A stretch of 38,727 nt of DNA, from contig JAEWMQ010000065.1 of the NCBI GenBank assembly GCA_023393125.1, positions 1 through 38,727 on the forward strand, read 5' to 3'. Position 1 is the first letter of the stretch. Each line of letters starts with the position of its first letter. The stretch is from Bacillota bacterium (lineage in GTDB: Bacteria; Bacillota; Clostridia; Lachnospirales; Cellulosilyticaceae). The notes below the pieces were generated by a model, which did not search any database, was not told the DNA's origin, and saw only the letters and a list, made by a program, of their open reading frames with translations. The translations under genes were made by a program, and so were the position numbers. Below, in pieces: positions 24,501-35,000 of this stretch.

Positions 24501-25548
24501 GGTGCAAGAGTTTTTAAAGAAATTAATGAGTCATAGGTTATTTTGGCCGCTTGTATGTTTAGCAGTGGTACTCCTTTTTAATCTTATTAAGACTCCTACG
24601 TTTTTTAAGATAACCATTAATAATGGTGTATTTTATGGTTATCTTATTGATGTACTTAACAGATCGAGTGAACTTATTATTTTAGCAGTTGGAATGACCT
24701 TGGTAGTTGCTTCCTCAGGTGGAACAGATATTTCTGTAGGTGCGGTGAGTGCCTTAGCTGGGGCAGTATGTGTGTTCTCATTAGGAACAGGAGAAGCTTA
24801 TAATATGCCTTATGCCTTGGGATTATTCTTAGGCGTATTAGCAGGTGTAGCTTGCGGGGCATGGAATGGTTTTTTAGTTGCTAAAATGAAGATTCAACCT
24901 ATGGTTGCTACGCTCATTTTATTTACGGCAGGCAGAGGAATTGCACAGCTTATTACAGGAGGAAATATCTTATACGTTAAAGTAGCATCTTTTAAACGTT
25001 TAGGCGCTTTCTTACCTAATGTTCCTTTACCTACACCTATTTTTATAGCAATAGCTGTTGTTTTGATTACCATGTTTATTTTAAAAAAGACGGCCTTGGG
25101 CTTATATATTCAAACGGTAGGCATTAATGCAAAAGCAGGTAAGTTAGTAGGGTTAAATTCAACACTTATTCAATTTATCACTTATGCATTTTGTGGCCTT
25201 TGTGCGGGAATAGCAGGACTTATTATTACTTCTCGTATTTATTCAATTGATGCTAATAATGCTGGTTTAAATATTGAACTAGATGCGATTTTAGCAGTTG
25301 CTCTAGGTGGAAATAGTTTAAGTGGTGGTAAGTTCTCGATTGCAGGAAGTATTATTGGGGCTATTACCATACAGGCACTTACTACTTCTCTTTATGCTAT
25401 GAAGGTAACGGCAGATCAATTACCTGTTTATAAAGCAGTAGTGGTTATTATCATTGTAGCCTTACAGTCTCCAGAGCTTAAGAAAATGTTTAAAGCCTTA
25501 AAGCTTAAGCTAAACAAAACATCAGAAGGAGAGAAGGTGGTAGCATGA
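24493..25548 (+). CDS. ytfT: ABC transporter permease (YtfT-like)
   Basis: This is a 351-residue integral membrane permease of the BPD_transp_2 (RbsC-like) family with about eight to ten hydrophobic spans. Family motifs include ELIILAVGMTLVVASSGGTDISVG, split here as AVGMTLVVASSGG followed by TDISVGA, and ALGGNSLSGGKFSIAGSIIGA near the C-terminus. The true start is ATG 24493 with GGAGGTG seven bases upstream, inside the end of the ATPase gene, so translation is coupled. It overlaps the next permease by four bases. It is one half of the membrane channel. Confidence 0.94.
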   Translation: MSKVQEFLKKLMSHRLFWPLVCLAVVLLFNLIKTPTFFKITINNGVFYGYLIDVLNRSSELIILAVGMTLVVASSGGTDISVGAVSALAGAVCVFSLGTGEAYNMPYALGLFLGVLAGVACGAWNGFLVAKMKIQPMVATLILFTAGRGIAQLITGGNILYVKVASFKRLGAFLPNVPLPTPIFIAIAVVLITMFILKKTALGLYIQTVGINAKAGKLVGLNSTLIQFITYAFCGLCAGIAGLIITSRIYSIDANNAGLNIELDAILAVALGGNSLSGGKFSIAGSIIGAITIQALTTSLYAMKVTADQLPVYKAVVVIIIVALQSPELKKMFKALKLKLNKTSEGEKVVA

Positions 25549-26579
25549 TTAATAAATTAAAAAGCAAATTAGACGGTAATAACTTTTTATTAGTAATCAC
25601 CATTTTACTCTTTATAGTGCTTTATTTAGCAGGAATGATAGTTTTTGGTGAGAAGAATTTTGGAAAACCACAAGTATTCTTTAACCTATTTGTTAATAAT
25701 GCAGGCCTTCTTATTGCAGCAGCAGGAATGACTATGGTACTTATTACAGGAGGTATTGATATTTCAATAGGTTCTGTAATAGGAATGACTTGTATGCTAC
25801 TTGCATGGATGATGGAAAGGCAAGGCATAAGTGCAGGCATTAGCATTGTAATCGTTTTAATTGTAGGGTGTGTTTTTGGATTAGTACAGGGATTTTTTGT
25901 AGCGTACTTAAAGATTCAACCTTTTATTGTGACACTAGCAGGGATGTTCTTTGCGAGAGGTATGACGGCTATTATTAGTTCAGATATGATTAGTATTACC
26001 AATACTGATTTTTTAGCTATGGCTAATGCAAAGTTATACCTACCTATTTTAGGAACTGTCAATAAGAAAGGGGTTACAGTATATCCATATGTTTATCCAA
26101 GTGTGATTATTGCCCTTGTTGTTTTGATTGTTATATTCCTTGTAATGAAATATACGGCTTTTGGACGCTCTATTTATGCAGTAGGAGGAAATGAACAGTC
26201 AGCCCTTCTTATGGGACTTAATGTAAAACGCACAAAATTAAAAGTGTATGTTTTAAATGGTTTTTTAGCTGCCTTAGCAGGCTTTGCATTTGGTTTGAAC
26301 TCCTGTGGAGGCTTTGTTGAGCAGGCAAGAGGCTTTGAAATGGATGCTATTGCATCGGCAGTTATTGGAGGGACATTATTAACAGGAGGCGTAGGAAATG
26401 TAGTGGGGAGTTTATTCGGTGTACTTATTAAAGGAACGATTGAATCCCTTATTACCTTCCAAGGTACCCTATCCTCTTGGTGGACCAAGATAGCTATTGC
26501 TGCCTTACTATGCTTCTTCATTATCTTGCAAAGTTTATTTGCATCTTTTAAAAATAAGAAAATAAAAAGTAAGTCATAG
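25545..26579 (+). CDS. yjfF: ABC transporter permease (YjfF-like)
   Basis: This is a 344-residue second RbsC-like permease, matching the two-permease design of the YtfQRT-YjfF system. Signatures are LIAAAGMTMVLITGGIDISI, KIQPFIVTLAGMFFARGMTA, YAVGGNEQSALLMGL and IGGTLLTGGVGNVVGSLFG. ATG 25545 sits in an ATGA overlap with the stop of the previous gene, showing translational coupling. It completes the transporter: one binding protein, one double ATPase, two different permeases. Confidence 0.94.
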   Translation: MINKLKSKLDGNNFLLVITILLFIVLYLAGMIVFGEKNFGKPQVFFNLFVNNAGLLIAAAGMTMVLITGGIDISIGSVIGMTCMLLAWMMERQGISAGISIVIVLIVGCVFGLVQGFFVAYLKIQPFIVTLAGMFFARGMTAIISSDMISITNTDFLAMANAKLYLPILGTVNKKGVTVYPYVYPSVIIALVVLIVIFLVMKYTAFGRSIYAVGGNEQSALLMGLNVKRTKLKVYVLNGFLAALAGFAFGLNSCGGFVEQARGFEMDAIASAVIGGTLLTGGVGNVVGSLFGVLIKGTIESLITFQGTLSSWWTKIAIAALLCFFIILQSLFASFKNKKIKSKS

Positions 26580-26617
26580 GTAAAAGTCTTTTTTAAAAAA
26601 AGCTGAGGAGGATGCTC

Positions 26618-28657
26618 ATGCCTGGAAAGAAAGCACATGTTAAACAAAAAATAGTTAAAAGAAAACTAGGTATACAGCTTATAGGTGTATTTTTAATAGT
26701 GAGTTTAATACCGTGCCTACTTATTGGATATGTTAGTATCAGGGCAGTAACAAGTTCAACACAGATAACATTAGGCAAATATTCACAGAAAATAATGGAC
26801 CAGTTGTCTAGTAGCATTAATGAAGAAATTATAAGTATAGAAGGTATAGCAGATAGTTTAATTAATGACATGAGCTTTTTAAAGTTGATTATGAGTGATG
26901 ACCAGTTAACGTCAAGACAGAGGCTTACTTATGAAGCTGATGCAGATAAGAAGATTAGAGGGTTCGTAAATAATCAATCAACTATAGAAGAAGTATATGT
27001 GTTTTATAATGATGAGAAGAAGTATCGCTCAAAATTAGTAAAAGAGGAGGTAGAGCTAGAAACATTTCTAAGTAGTTCTTTATATACTAAAATGAAAGAA
27101 CAGCCTTACGATAGCTATGGTTGGTATCAAAGTGAATTTTCAAAGGAACAACTTTATTTAGCTAAAAAAATGACTAACGAGATGGATTCCCCCATTCTGG
27201 TAACCGTACTGAATAAGAATGGTTTCAAGAATTCCATCCAGTTAGCTAGTATTGAAAAGGGAATTGATATTGAAGTTCTAGATATAAATCATCACGTATT
27301 TATAAACAATACTGAAGATGAAAGTTTGAATGCATTGTCTAAGGCAGAATATGCCTTAGACAAAATAACAAATACGGATATGCAAACGGATACCTTTATT
27401 TTAAAAAATACGCTTATTAGTTTTGCTAAATTAGCCAATGGGTGGCAGATTATACTTTCAGCGCCTATTTCTCTCTTAATGAAAGACCTACAAACAGCTT
27501 GGATTACTATGGGAATTATATTAATAATTTGTATGATGAGTGGGTTTGGAATGAGTATTTTTATGGGACGTAGAATAACAGAACCTATTGTGGTTATGTC
27601 TAGGCTTATGAAAAAAGTAGAAGAGGGAAATCTTAATATAGAAGAATATATTGAAAAAGAAATTAAGATTTCTAGCTTTGAAGTGGACATGTTAGTAAAA
27701 GGTTTTGGGCATATGTTACATGTTTTGAAGGAAATTATTAGTAATGCAAAAGAAGTAACAGAGGGTATTAAACAAAATACAGTACAATTAGAAAAGGTAG
27801 CAATATATACAGCGAGTTCAGCTAAGGATGTAGAATCTGCTATAGAAGGATTAGCAATGGGTGCTCAAGAGCAAAGGAATGAAATAGAAGCTGCTTTAGA
27901 GAATATTCAGTCCTTGGCAAACTATATTAATGAAGTTACAGATGGAATTAAAGAAATAGAGGAAGCTTCTAAGCAAAGCATGATGAAAAGTACGCAAAGC
28001 AAAAAGGGAGTAGAATTGCTATGGTCCCAAACACAAGGAACCTTAGTGATGAATCATAATATGCAAGAACAAGTTAATAGACTCGGTGAGAAAGCTAATA
28101 ATATTGCAAAGATTACAAAGCAGATTAACATAATCAATCATCAAACTGATTTATTAGCTCTTAATGCAAGTATAGAGGCAACTAAAGCAGGACAATTTGG
28201 CTTGGGTTTTGGAGTAGTTGCTAAGGAGGTAAAAAATCTTTCTTCGCAGATTCAAAGTGCTACTTCAAGTATATCAGAGGCAGTTAAGGAGATACAGGAG
28301 GAAACACAAGCGACTCTAAAAGAGTTAAATACGGCAATGGGTGTATTTAATAAACAGGTACCTGTAGTAGAAGCAACTCAACATAGCTTTGAAGACATAA
28401 ATAAGCAAATGTTACAAGTAGATGAAAGGGTAGAGCGTGTAACAGAATTACTTACGGGAGTACAGTGCCAAAAGACAGAAGTAATTGAAAAGATGAAAAA
28501 AGTTTCATCCGTTGTAGAACAATCAGTAAGTATTTCAGAAGAAGTAAGTTCAACTAGTGAAGAACAGAGTGGTTATTCAAAAGAAATAAAGGATATGGCC
28601 GTAGACCTAGTAGAGAATGTAGAAAAACTAGAAGTAGCTTATAAAAGGTTTACATAG
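26618..28657 (+). CDS. Methyl-accepting chemotaxis-type receptor
   Basis: This is a 679-residue membrane receptor. It has a short basic N-terminus, TM1 (about 20-42; LIGVFLIVSLIPCLLIGYVS), an extracellular sensor of about 250 residues (probably dCache-like), TM2 (about 292-312; AWITMGIILIICMMSGFGM), HAMP (about 313-368) and a coiled-coil signalling domain. The signalling tip is QTDLLALNASIEATKAGQ followed by FGLGFGVVAKEVKNLSSQI, recognisable but diverged from the usual QTNLLALNAAIEAARAGE-GRGFAVVA. ATG 26618 is chosen because GAGGAGG (26605-26611) is six bases upstream; ATG 26612 touches that site. It begins 38 bases after the sugar permease gene and precedes the terminator, so it is part of the transporter operon and may take its signal from the sugar-binding protein. 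Confidence 0.92.
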   Translation: MPGKKAHVKQKIVKRKLGIQLIGVFLIVSLIPCLLIGYVSIRAVTSSTQITLGKYSQKIMDQLSSSINEEIISIEGIADSLINDMSFLKLIMSDDQLTSRQRLTYEADADKKIRGFVNNQSTIEEVYVFYNDEKKYRSKLVKEEVELETFLSSSLYTKMKEQPYDSYGWYQSEFSKEQLYLAKKMTNEMDSPILVTVLNKNGFKNSIQLASIEKGIDIEVLDINHHVFINNTEDESLNALSKAEYALDKITNTDMQTDTFILKNTLISFAKLANGWQIILSAPISLLMKDLQTAWITMGIILIICMMSGFGMSIFMGRRITEPIVVMSRLMKKVEEGNLNIEEYIEKEIKISSFEVDMLVKGFGHMLHVLKEIISNAKEVTEGIKQNTVQLEKVAIYTASSAKDVESAIEGLAMGAQEQRNEIEAALENIQSLANYINEVTDGIKEIEEASKQSMMKSTQSKKGVELLWSQTQGTLVMNHNMQEQVNRLGEKANNIAKITKQINIINHQTDLLALNASIEATKAGQFGLGFGVVAKEVKNLSSQIQSATSSISEAVKEIQEETQATLKELNTAMGVFNKQVPVVEATQHSFEDINKQMLQVDERVERVTELLTGVQCQKTEVIEKMKKVSSVVEQSVSISEEVSSTSEEQSGYSKEIKDMAVDLVENVEKLEVAYKRFT

Positions 28658-28701
28658 CTTATATAAAATATTAAATAAATGAATAAGTAGATAAATGTAT
28701 G

Positions 28702-28746
28702 AAGTGTTAGAAAAGCTCTTTAGTAGAGTTGGTCTAACACTTTTTT
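28702..28746 (+). terminator. Terminator after the transporter/chemoreceptor operon
   Basis: A ten-bp stem (28702-28711 with 28733-28742) with an internal GCTCT/AGAGT pairing is followed by Ts to 28746. It closes the operon that starts at 21787. Confidence 0.85.
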
Positions 28747-29008
28747 ATTGAGTAATTATTAGAACAGATAGTAATGAAAAAAACTAAAGAAAAAAACAAA
28801 AAAACAAAACAAATAGAAATACAGCTATAGGAGCTTTAAATTTTAATAAGAATATACAATAAACAAGTAAAATAACACATCAAATTTTTAGGGTAAATCA
28901 TATAAAATAGACTATATAGTTTATGAAAAATAAATAATAAGAAAGGAGTTTGTAGTCGTTTAATAATGCATAATAACTATAAAAATGATGAGGAGGAATT
29001 GAGAGAAG
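28747..29008 (+). other. AT-rich leader of the GH43 gene
   Basis: No protein gene is supported here. The stretch contains A-rich tracts (28768-28815), a TATAAAAT-like possible -10 near 28910 without a clear -35, and GAGGAGG at 28990-28996 serving the next gene. A 16-codon ORF (28966-29016) overlaps the downstream start but lacks a suitably spaced ribosome binding site. Confidence 0.4.
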
Positions 29009-32000
29009 ATGCGTAAAAAAATAGTTACATTTTTCATCATATTCACATTAGTACTTAGTTATATGCCTACGATTTCGTTTGCTACAGAAGTAGGTAATCA
29101 GGTTTCAAATCCATTAATATGGGCCGATGTACCTGATGTTTCTGTTATTAGGGTAGGAGATGTTTACTACATGAGTAGTACTACTATGCATATGAATCCA
29201 GGTGTTCCCATTATGAAATCTTATGATTTAGTGAATTGGGAGATTGTCAATTATGTATATGATGTACTAGATACAAATACGGATGCACTAGCACTTAGAG
29301 ATGGAGAAAATGCCTATGGAAAAGGCTCATGGGCAAGTAGTCTTAAATATCATGATGGCAAGTATTATATAGCCTTTGCTTGCTATAATACAGGAAAAAC
29401 GTATATATATCAAACAGATGATATAGAAAATGGTCCATGGGAAAGGTCTGAACTTGAGGGTGTCTATCATGACATGTCCCTTCAGTTTGATGAGGATGGG
29501 CGCGTCTATATGATTTATGGTGGAGGAAATATAAAGATTGTTGAACTTACAGAAGATTTAGCAGCTATTAAATCAGGAACTGAAAAGGTTATTATTACAG
29601 ATGCTAGTAAGGTAACGGGAATGAGTGGAGGCCTTGCAGAGGGATCTCAGATATTTAAAGTAGATGGTAAATACTACTTATTTCTTATTACTTGGCCAAC
29701 AGGTAGTGAACGGACTGTGTTATGTTATCGTGCAGATCATATCAATGGGCCTTATGAGGGTAAAGTTGTATTAAAGGATAGGGGAATTGCACAGGGAGGT
29801 ATTTTTGACACAGCTGATGGCAAGTGGTACAGCATGTTATTTGGAGATAGAGGGGCTGTTGGAAGAATCCCCTATCTTGTTCCAGTAGAATGGCAAGATG
29901 GATGGCCAGTATTTGGAGTAGGTGGTAAGGTACCTGACGTGTTAGATACGGATGCTACTAAGTTAAATTTAAAAGTTGTATCATCAGATGAATTTTATCA
30001 GTACCAACCGATGACTATGTCATTATTGGAAGAAGAAGTGTTAGAGTTAGTAGAACAAGAAACAAGAGAGGTAGTACCGAAGGAGCTTGTTGAAAATGGA
30101 GATTTTGAAGCTTCAACCATACAGCCATGGACTAATAAAGATCCAGCAACACTTACTTTGACAAATAGTGAGAAGTATAGTGGTTCACAAAGTCTATTGA
30201 TTACAAATAGAACAGTAGGATCTTCTGGTCCAAAACAAAGTTTATCGGGGAAATTAATAGCAGGTAATACATATCAATTTTCAGCTAAAGTTAAGTATCA
30301 AGCAACAACTTCACAAGCTTTAAATATTGAATTATTAGATGCAGAAATTAGCCCTAGAGAAATGGTTCAAGATAAACAGTTTAATTTCTGTATTCAAACT
30401 AATCCATCAGATTATAGAACTATAAAAGTTATAGGATCTAAGGCAATTCATATGGGTGATTGGGGTACTATAGAAGGTACTTATACGATTCCTGCTGATG
30501 TAGATGTGAGTAATGGGTGTATTTTTATTGAAACACCATGGGCAGCTACACCTACTCAGGAAAAAGACCTTATGAATTTCTATGTAGATGATATCTCTTT
30601 TATGGATGTTACACCAGTCTCAGAAGAAACGGAAGAAGTAGAAGAAGACTATGGTATTATTCAAAATGGAGGGTTTGAAGCTGGTATAGAACCATGGTTA
30701 AGTAATAGTGGCGCTAATATAGAAATAGTAGATGACATTTATTACAGTGGTTCTAAAAGCTTAAAAATTACAAATAGGAAAGATATTGCAGCTGGTCCTA
30801 AGCAAGTTATAAAAGGCAAAGTATCAAGTGGTAGACAATATAAAGTTTCAGCAAAAGTAAGATATGATGAAGGGCCAGCAAGTAGAGTGTTTAATATGAA
30901 TATTCAATCTGGAGACTGGAAGACCATTAAAAACATGGCTTCTGCAACGATTGAAAAAGGAAAATGGGGAAGTATAGAAGGGATATATACGATTCCAGAG
31001 GATATGAACGTAGATGAAGCTGTTACATTTATTGAAACCTCATGGGTTCAAAATCCAACAGCAGAAAATGATTGGATGGACTTCTATGTAGATGACCTCT
31101 CTATTGTAGATATCACACCTGATGCTAATATTATTCAAAATGGAGGGTTTGAAAAAGGTAAGGAACCATGGACTGGTAATAGTGGAGCGACTATAACAGT
31201 AGTAGATACTATTTATTACAGTGGCTCAAAAAGCTTAAAGATTAGTGGTAGAAATGATATTGCAGATGGACCAAGACAAGAGATTCCTGGAAAATTAAAG
31301 AATGGCAGACAATATAAGATTTCAGCAAAAGTAAGATATGATGAAGGCCCAACAACTAGAGTATTTAACATGAATCTTCAATGGGGAGATTGGACTACTA
31401 TTAAGAATATGGCATCTGCAACTATGAAAAAAGGTGAATGGGGAACCATTGAAGGAATATATACCATCCCAGATAACGCAGATGTAGATAAGGCCTTCAC
31501 TTTCATTGAAACCTCATGGGTTCAAACTCCAACAGCACTAAATGACTGGATGGATTTTTATGTAGATGATATTTCGATAATAGATGTGACACCAGAAAAT
31601 GTAGATCAAGAACAGCCCGGAGAAAATGATGATAATGGTTCTGATTTAGCCTTAGTTTGGCAATGGAATCATAATCCAGATAATACAAAATGGTCTTTAA
31701 CTGACAGAACGGGTTACTTAAGGCTTACAACAGGTAAGAAGAGTACGAGCATTCTAGATGCTAGAAATACACTTACGCAAAGAACCTTTGGACCTGAATG
31801 TTCAGGAAATATAGCCATGGATGTAAGCAATATGAAAGATGGAGATTATGCAGGACTTGCAGCTTTCCAAAACAAGTATGGTTATGTAGGCGTTAAAATG
31901 ATTAATGGCTCAAAATCCATTGTTAGAATAAATGGTAAAGGAGCTATTAATGATACAAAAGAAACAATGGAAGAAGTAACAAGCATTCCTCTTAATCAAA

Positions 32001-35000
32001 ATAAAGTTTATTTCAAAGTTGATTTCAACTACAAAAATAGAACAGATAAAGCCTACTTCTATTATAGTTTAGATGGAACAAATTGGAGTGAAATAGGATC
32101 AGTACTACAACTTGAATATACTTTACCTCATTTTATGGGATATCGTTTTGCACTGTTTAATTATGCAACTAAAACAACAGGTGGGTATGTTGACTTTGAT
32201 TACTTTAGAGTAGAGGAGAAGGCTAGTGGTACAGAGTCATCAGGAGTACTTTTAGGTGCAAGCCTTTCTAATGTTTCTGATGTTTTAGGAGTACAAAATA
32301 CGGAACTTGAAGTACCAGTAATGCTAGATGCATTACCAGAGGGTGATTATACATCTATTTCAGCTTCACTTAACATTCCCAAAGAACTTGCAGTGACAGA
32401 TGTTATTTTTAATTCGGCTAATCTTTTAGGGGATGCCTCTTATACTTATTCAAATAATAGATTACAGCTTAATGTAAAAGGAACTGCCGTAAATGTTAGC
32501 AACCAAGAAAGTAATAAATTATTTGCAACAATTAAGTTAAAGGTAACAGATTTTGTTCCAAAAGATAAGACAGTTACCATTAATACAGATTATATTACTG
32601 TTCAAGGTTTAACAGCACAAGGAGAAAAAGTTTCTTACAAAGCCTTGGAAGCGGTATCGACTATAACCTTAAAGGCATTAGATACAGAGGCAATTGGAAA
32701 AGAGTTGGGATATTCTAATCCACTGATTAGTCACAGGTTAGGTGCAGACCCATATGCGATTACCTATAATGGTAGAGTGTATATTTATATGTCAAGTGAT
32801 GAATTTATGTATGATAGCACTGGTAAAATTATAAGTAATACATTTGCAAATCTGAATAGGGTACTTATTATATCTTCTGATGATATGGTCAACTGGACAG
32901 ATCATGGTTATGTTCAAGTAGCAGGACCAAATGGTGTAGCCAAATGGGCTGTAGGTTCATGGGCTCCAGCAGCAGCACATAAAAAGATAAATGGTGAAGA
33001 TAAATTCTTCTTATATTTTGCTAATGCAGCAGGTGGAATTGGGGTACTTGAAGGAGAGAGTCCAGTAGGGCCATGGAGTGATCCTCTTGGAAAGGCACTT
33101 ATTACTAAACAAACACCAGGGGTAGCTGATGTAGAATGGTTATTTGATCCAGCGGTGTTAGTTGACGACGATGGTACTGGCTATCTGTATTTTGGTGGAG
33201 GTATTCCAGCTGGGAAAGAGGCAAATCCAGAGACAGCTAGAGTAGTTCAATTAACAGATAATATGCTTGGTTTAGAGAGTGCAGTTATTAAAATCTCTGC
33301 TCCTTATTTATTTGAGGACTCTGGTATTCATAAATATAATGGTAAATATTATTACTCTTATTGTTCAAACTTTGCATCAGGAGCGCGTCCAGCAGGGGCA
33401 CCTCCAGCAGGTGAGATTGCTTATATGGTAAGTGATAATCCTATGGGACCATTTACTTATGTATCTCCTATTTTAAAGAATCCTTCTGTATTCTTTGGTG
33501 TAGGTGGCAACAACCATCATGCAATTTTTGAGTTTAATGGACAGTCATATATTGTTTATCATGCTCAGACTGTAGCTAAAGAGTTAGGTGTTTCATTGGG
33601 CTATCGTTCACCACATATTAATAAGCTAGAATACTATTCAGATGGTACAATAAAAAATGTTGTAGCAGATATGCAGGGTATTGCACAACTTAAATCCCTT
33701 AATCCGTATGTAAGAAATGAAGCAGAAACCATAGCTTGGAATGCAGGCATTGAGACAGAAATATGTAGTGTAGCTCATGAGAAAATCGCAACTAATATGA
33801 ATGTTACAAGTATAAATAGTGGTGATTGGATTGCTGTAGCTAATGCAGACTTTGGAATAAGTGGTGCTACAAGTTTCGAGGCTAATATAGCTTCTACACA
33901 AGGAGGAGCTATAGAAATCTATTTAGATAAACCATATGGTCAGCCAATTGGGACACTTGAAGTTAAATCTACAGGTGGAAAAGAGGAATGGCAAGTAATG
34001 AGTTGTGACGTAGAGTCTACTAGTGGAGTACACACCATTTTCTTTAAATTCAAAGGAGATACCACAGGTGAGTTATTCAACTTTGACTATTGGAAGTTTT
34101 CAGCTAAGGAAGTTATTCCCGTTACAGAGGTTAAATTAAGTGTAAGTACACTTGATTTACTCATAGGTGAGAGCAATCAATTACAAGCAACTGTCCTACC
34201 TGAAGCCGCAACTAATACAGGTGTAATATGGAGCAGTGATAATGAGAATATAGTTACAGTAGATCAAACAGGTAAGGTAGTAGCAATTGGAGTAGGGGGA
34301 GCAACCGTTACTGTAACTACAGTTGATGGTAATAAAACTGCAAGCTGTATAGTGACAGTAAAACAACAAGAGCATGAAGAACGTGAAGAGGCTCTTTTAG
34401 AAGCTCAAAATAGCACTGTTACAAGTGGACAGAAATTCCAAATACCTATTACTCTTAGTAAAGCAAAAGGAATGGGAAGGTTAAAAGCAACTATTGAGTA
34501 TGATAAAAATCTATTGACATTTAATAACATAAGTTCTGACATCTTAAAAATACAAGATATTAATACACAGACTGTAGGAAGCGTTATAGTTGAGGCAGTT
34601 AGTGAAGATAGTTTAGTAAGCAATGAATCAGTAAAAATGATGACCTTAGAGTTTACAGCTAAAGATCACTTAACAGCTCAGGCAATAACATCTATTACCT
34701 TTAAAAATATAGAAGCCGCTGTAGTAGGTGGTTCTGAAATAATAAAGGTAGAGGCAAGGCCTGTAGTAATAACAATAAGGGCTAAATCTGATACGGGTAG
34801 CAGTTCAGGTTCAGGAAATGATTCAGGTTCAGGTGGCGGTTCTAGTGTACCATCAAAGCCTAGTACACCAGAAGAAAAGCCACAAATACAACCTAAACCA
34901 GTAATTACTGTAAATCCTCATTTGCAGCCAGGAAACCCAGATAAGCTTCAAGATGTGAGAGAACATTGGGCAAAAGAATTTATTAATAAAGTAGTTCAAT

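Noticed and set aside
26174..26647. A 157-codon minus-strand ORF across the permease/chemoreceptor junction
   Set aside because: It runs antisense to clear conserved coding sequence, has no family motif and no upstream ribosome binding site.
28966..29016. A 16-codon upstream ORF overlapping the GH43 start
   Set aside because: The only GGAG-type site is about 17 bases away, too far, and the GAGGAGG inside the ORF serves the downstream gene. No attenuator structure is visible.
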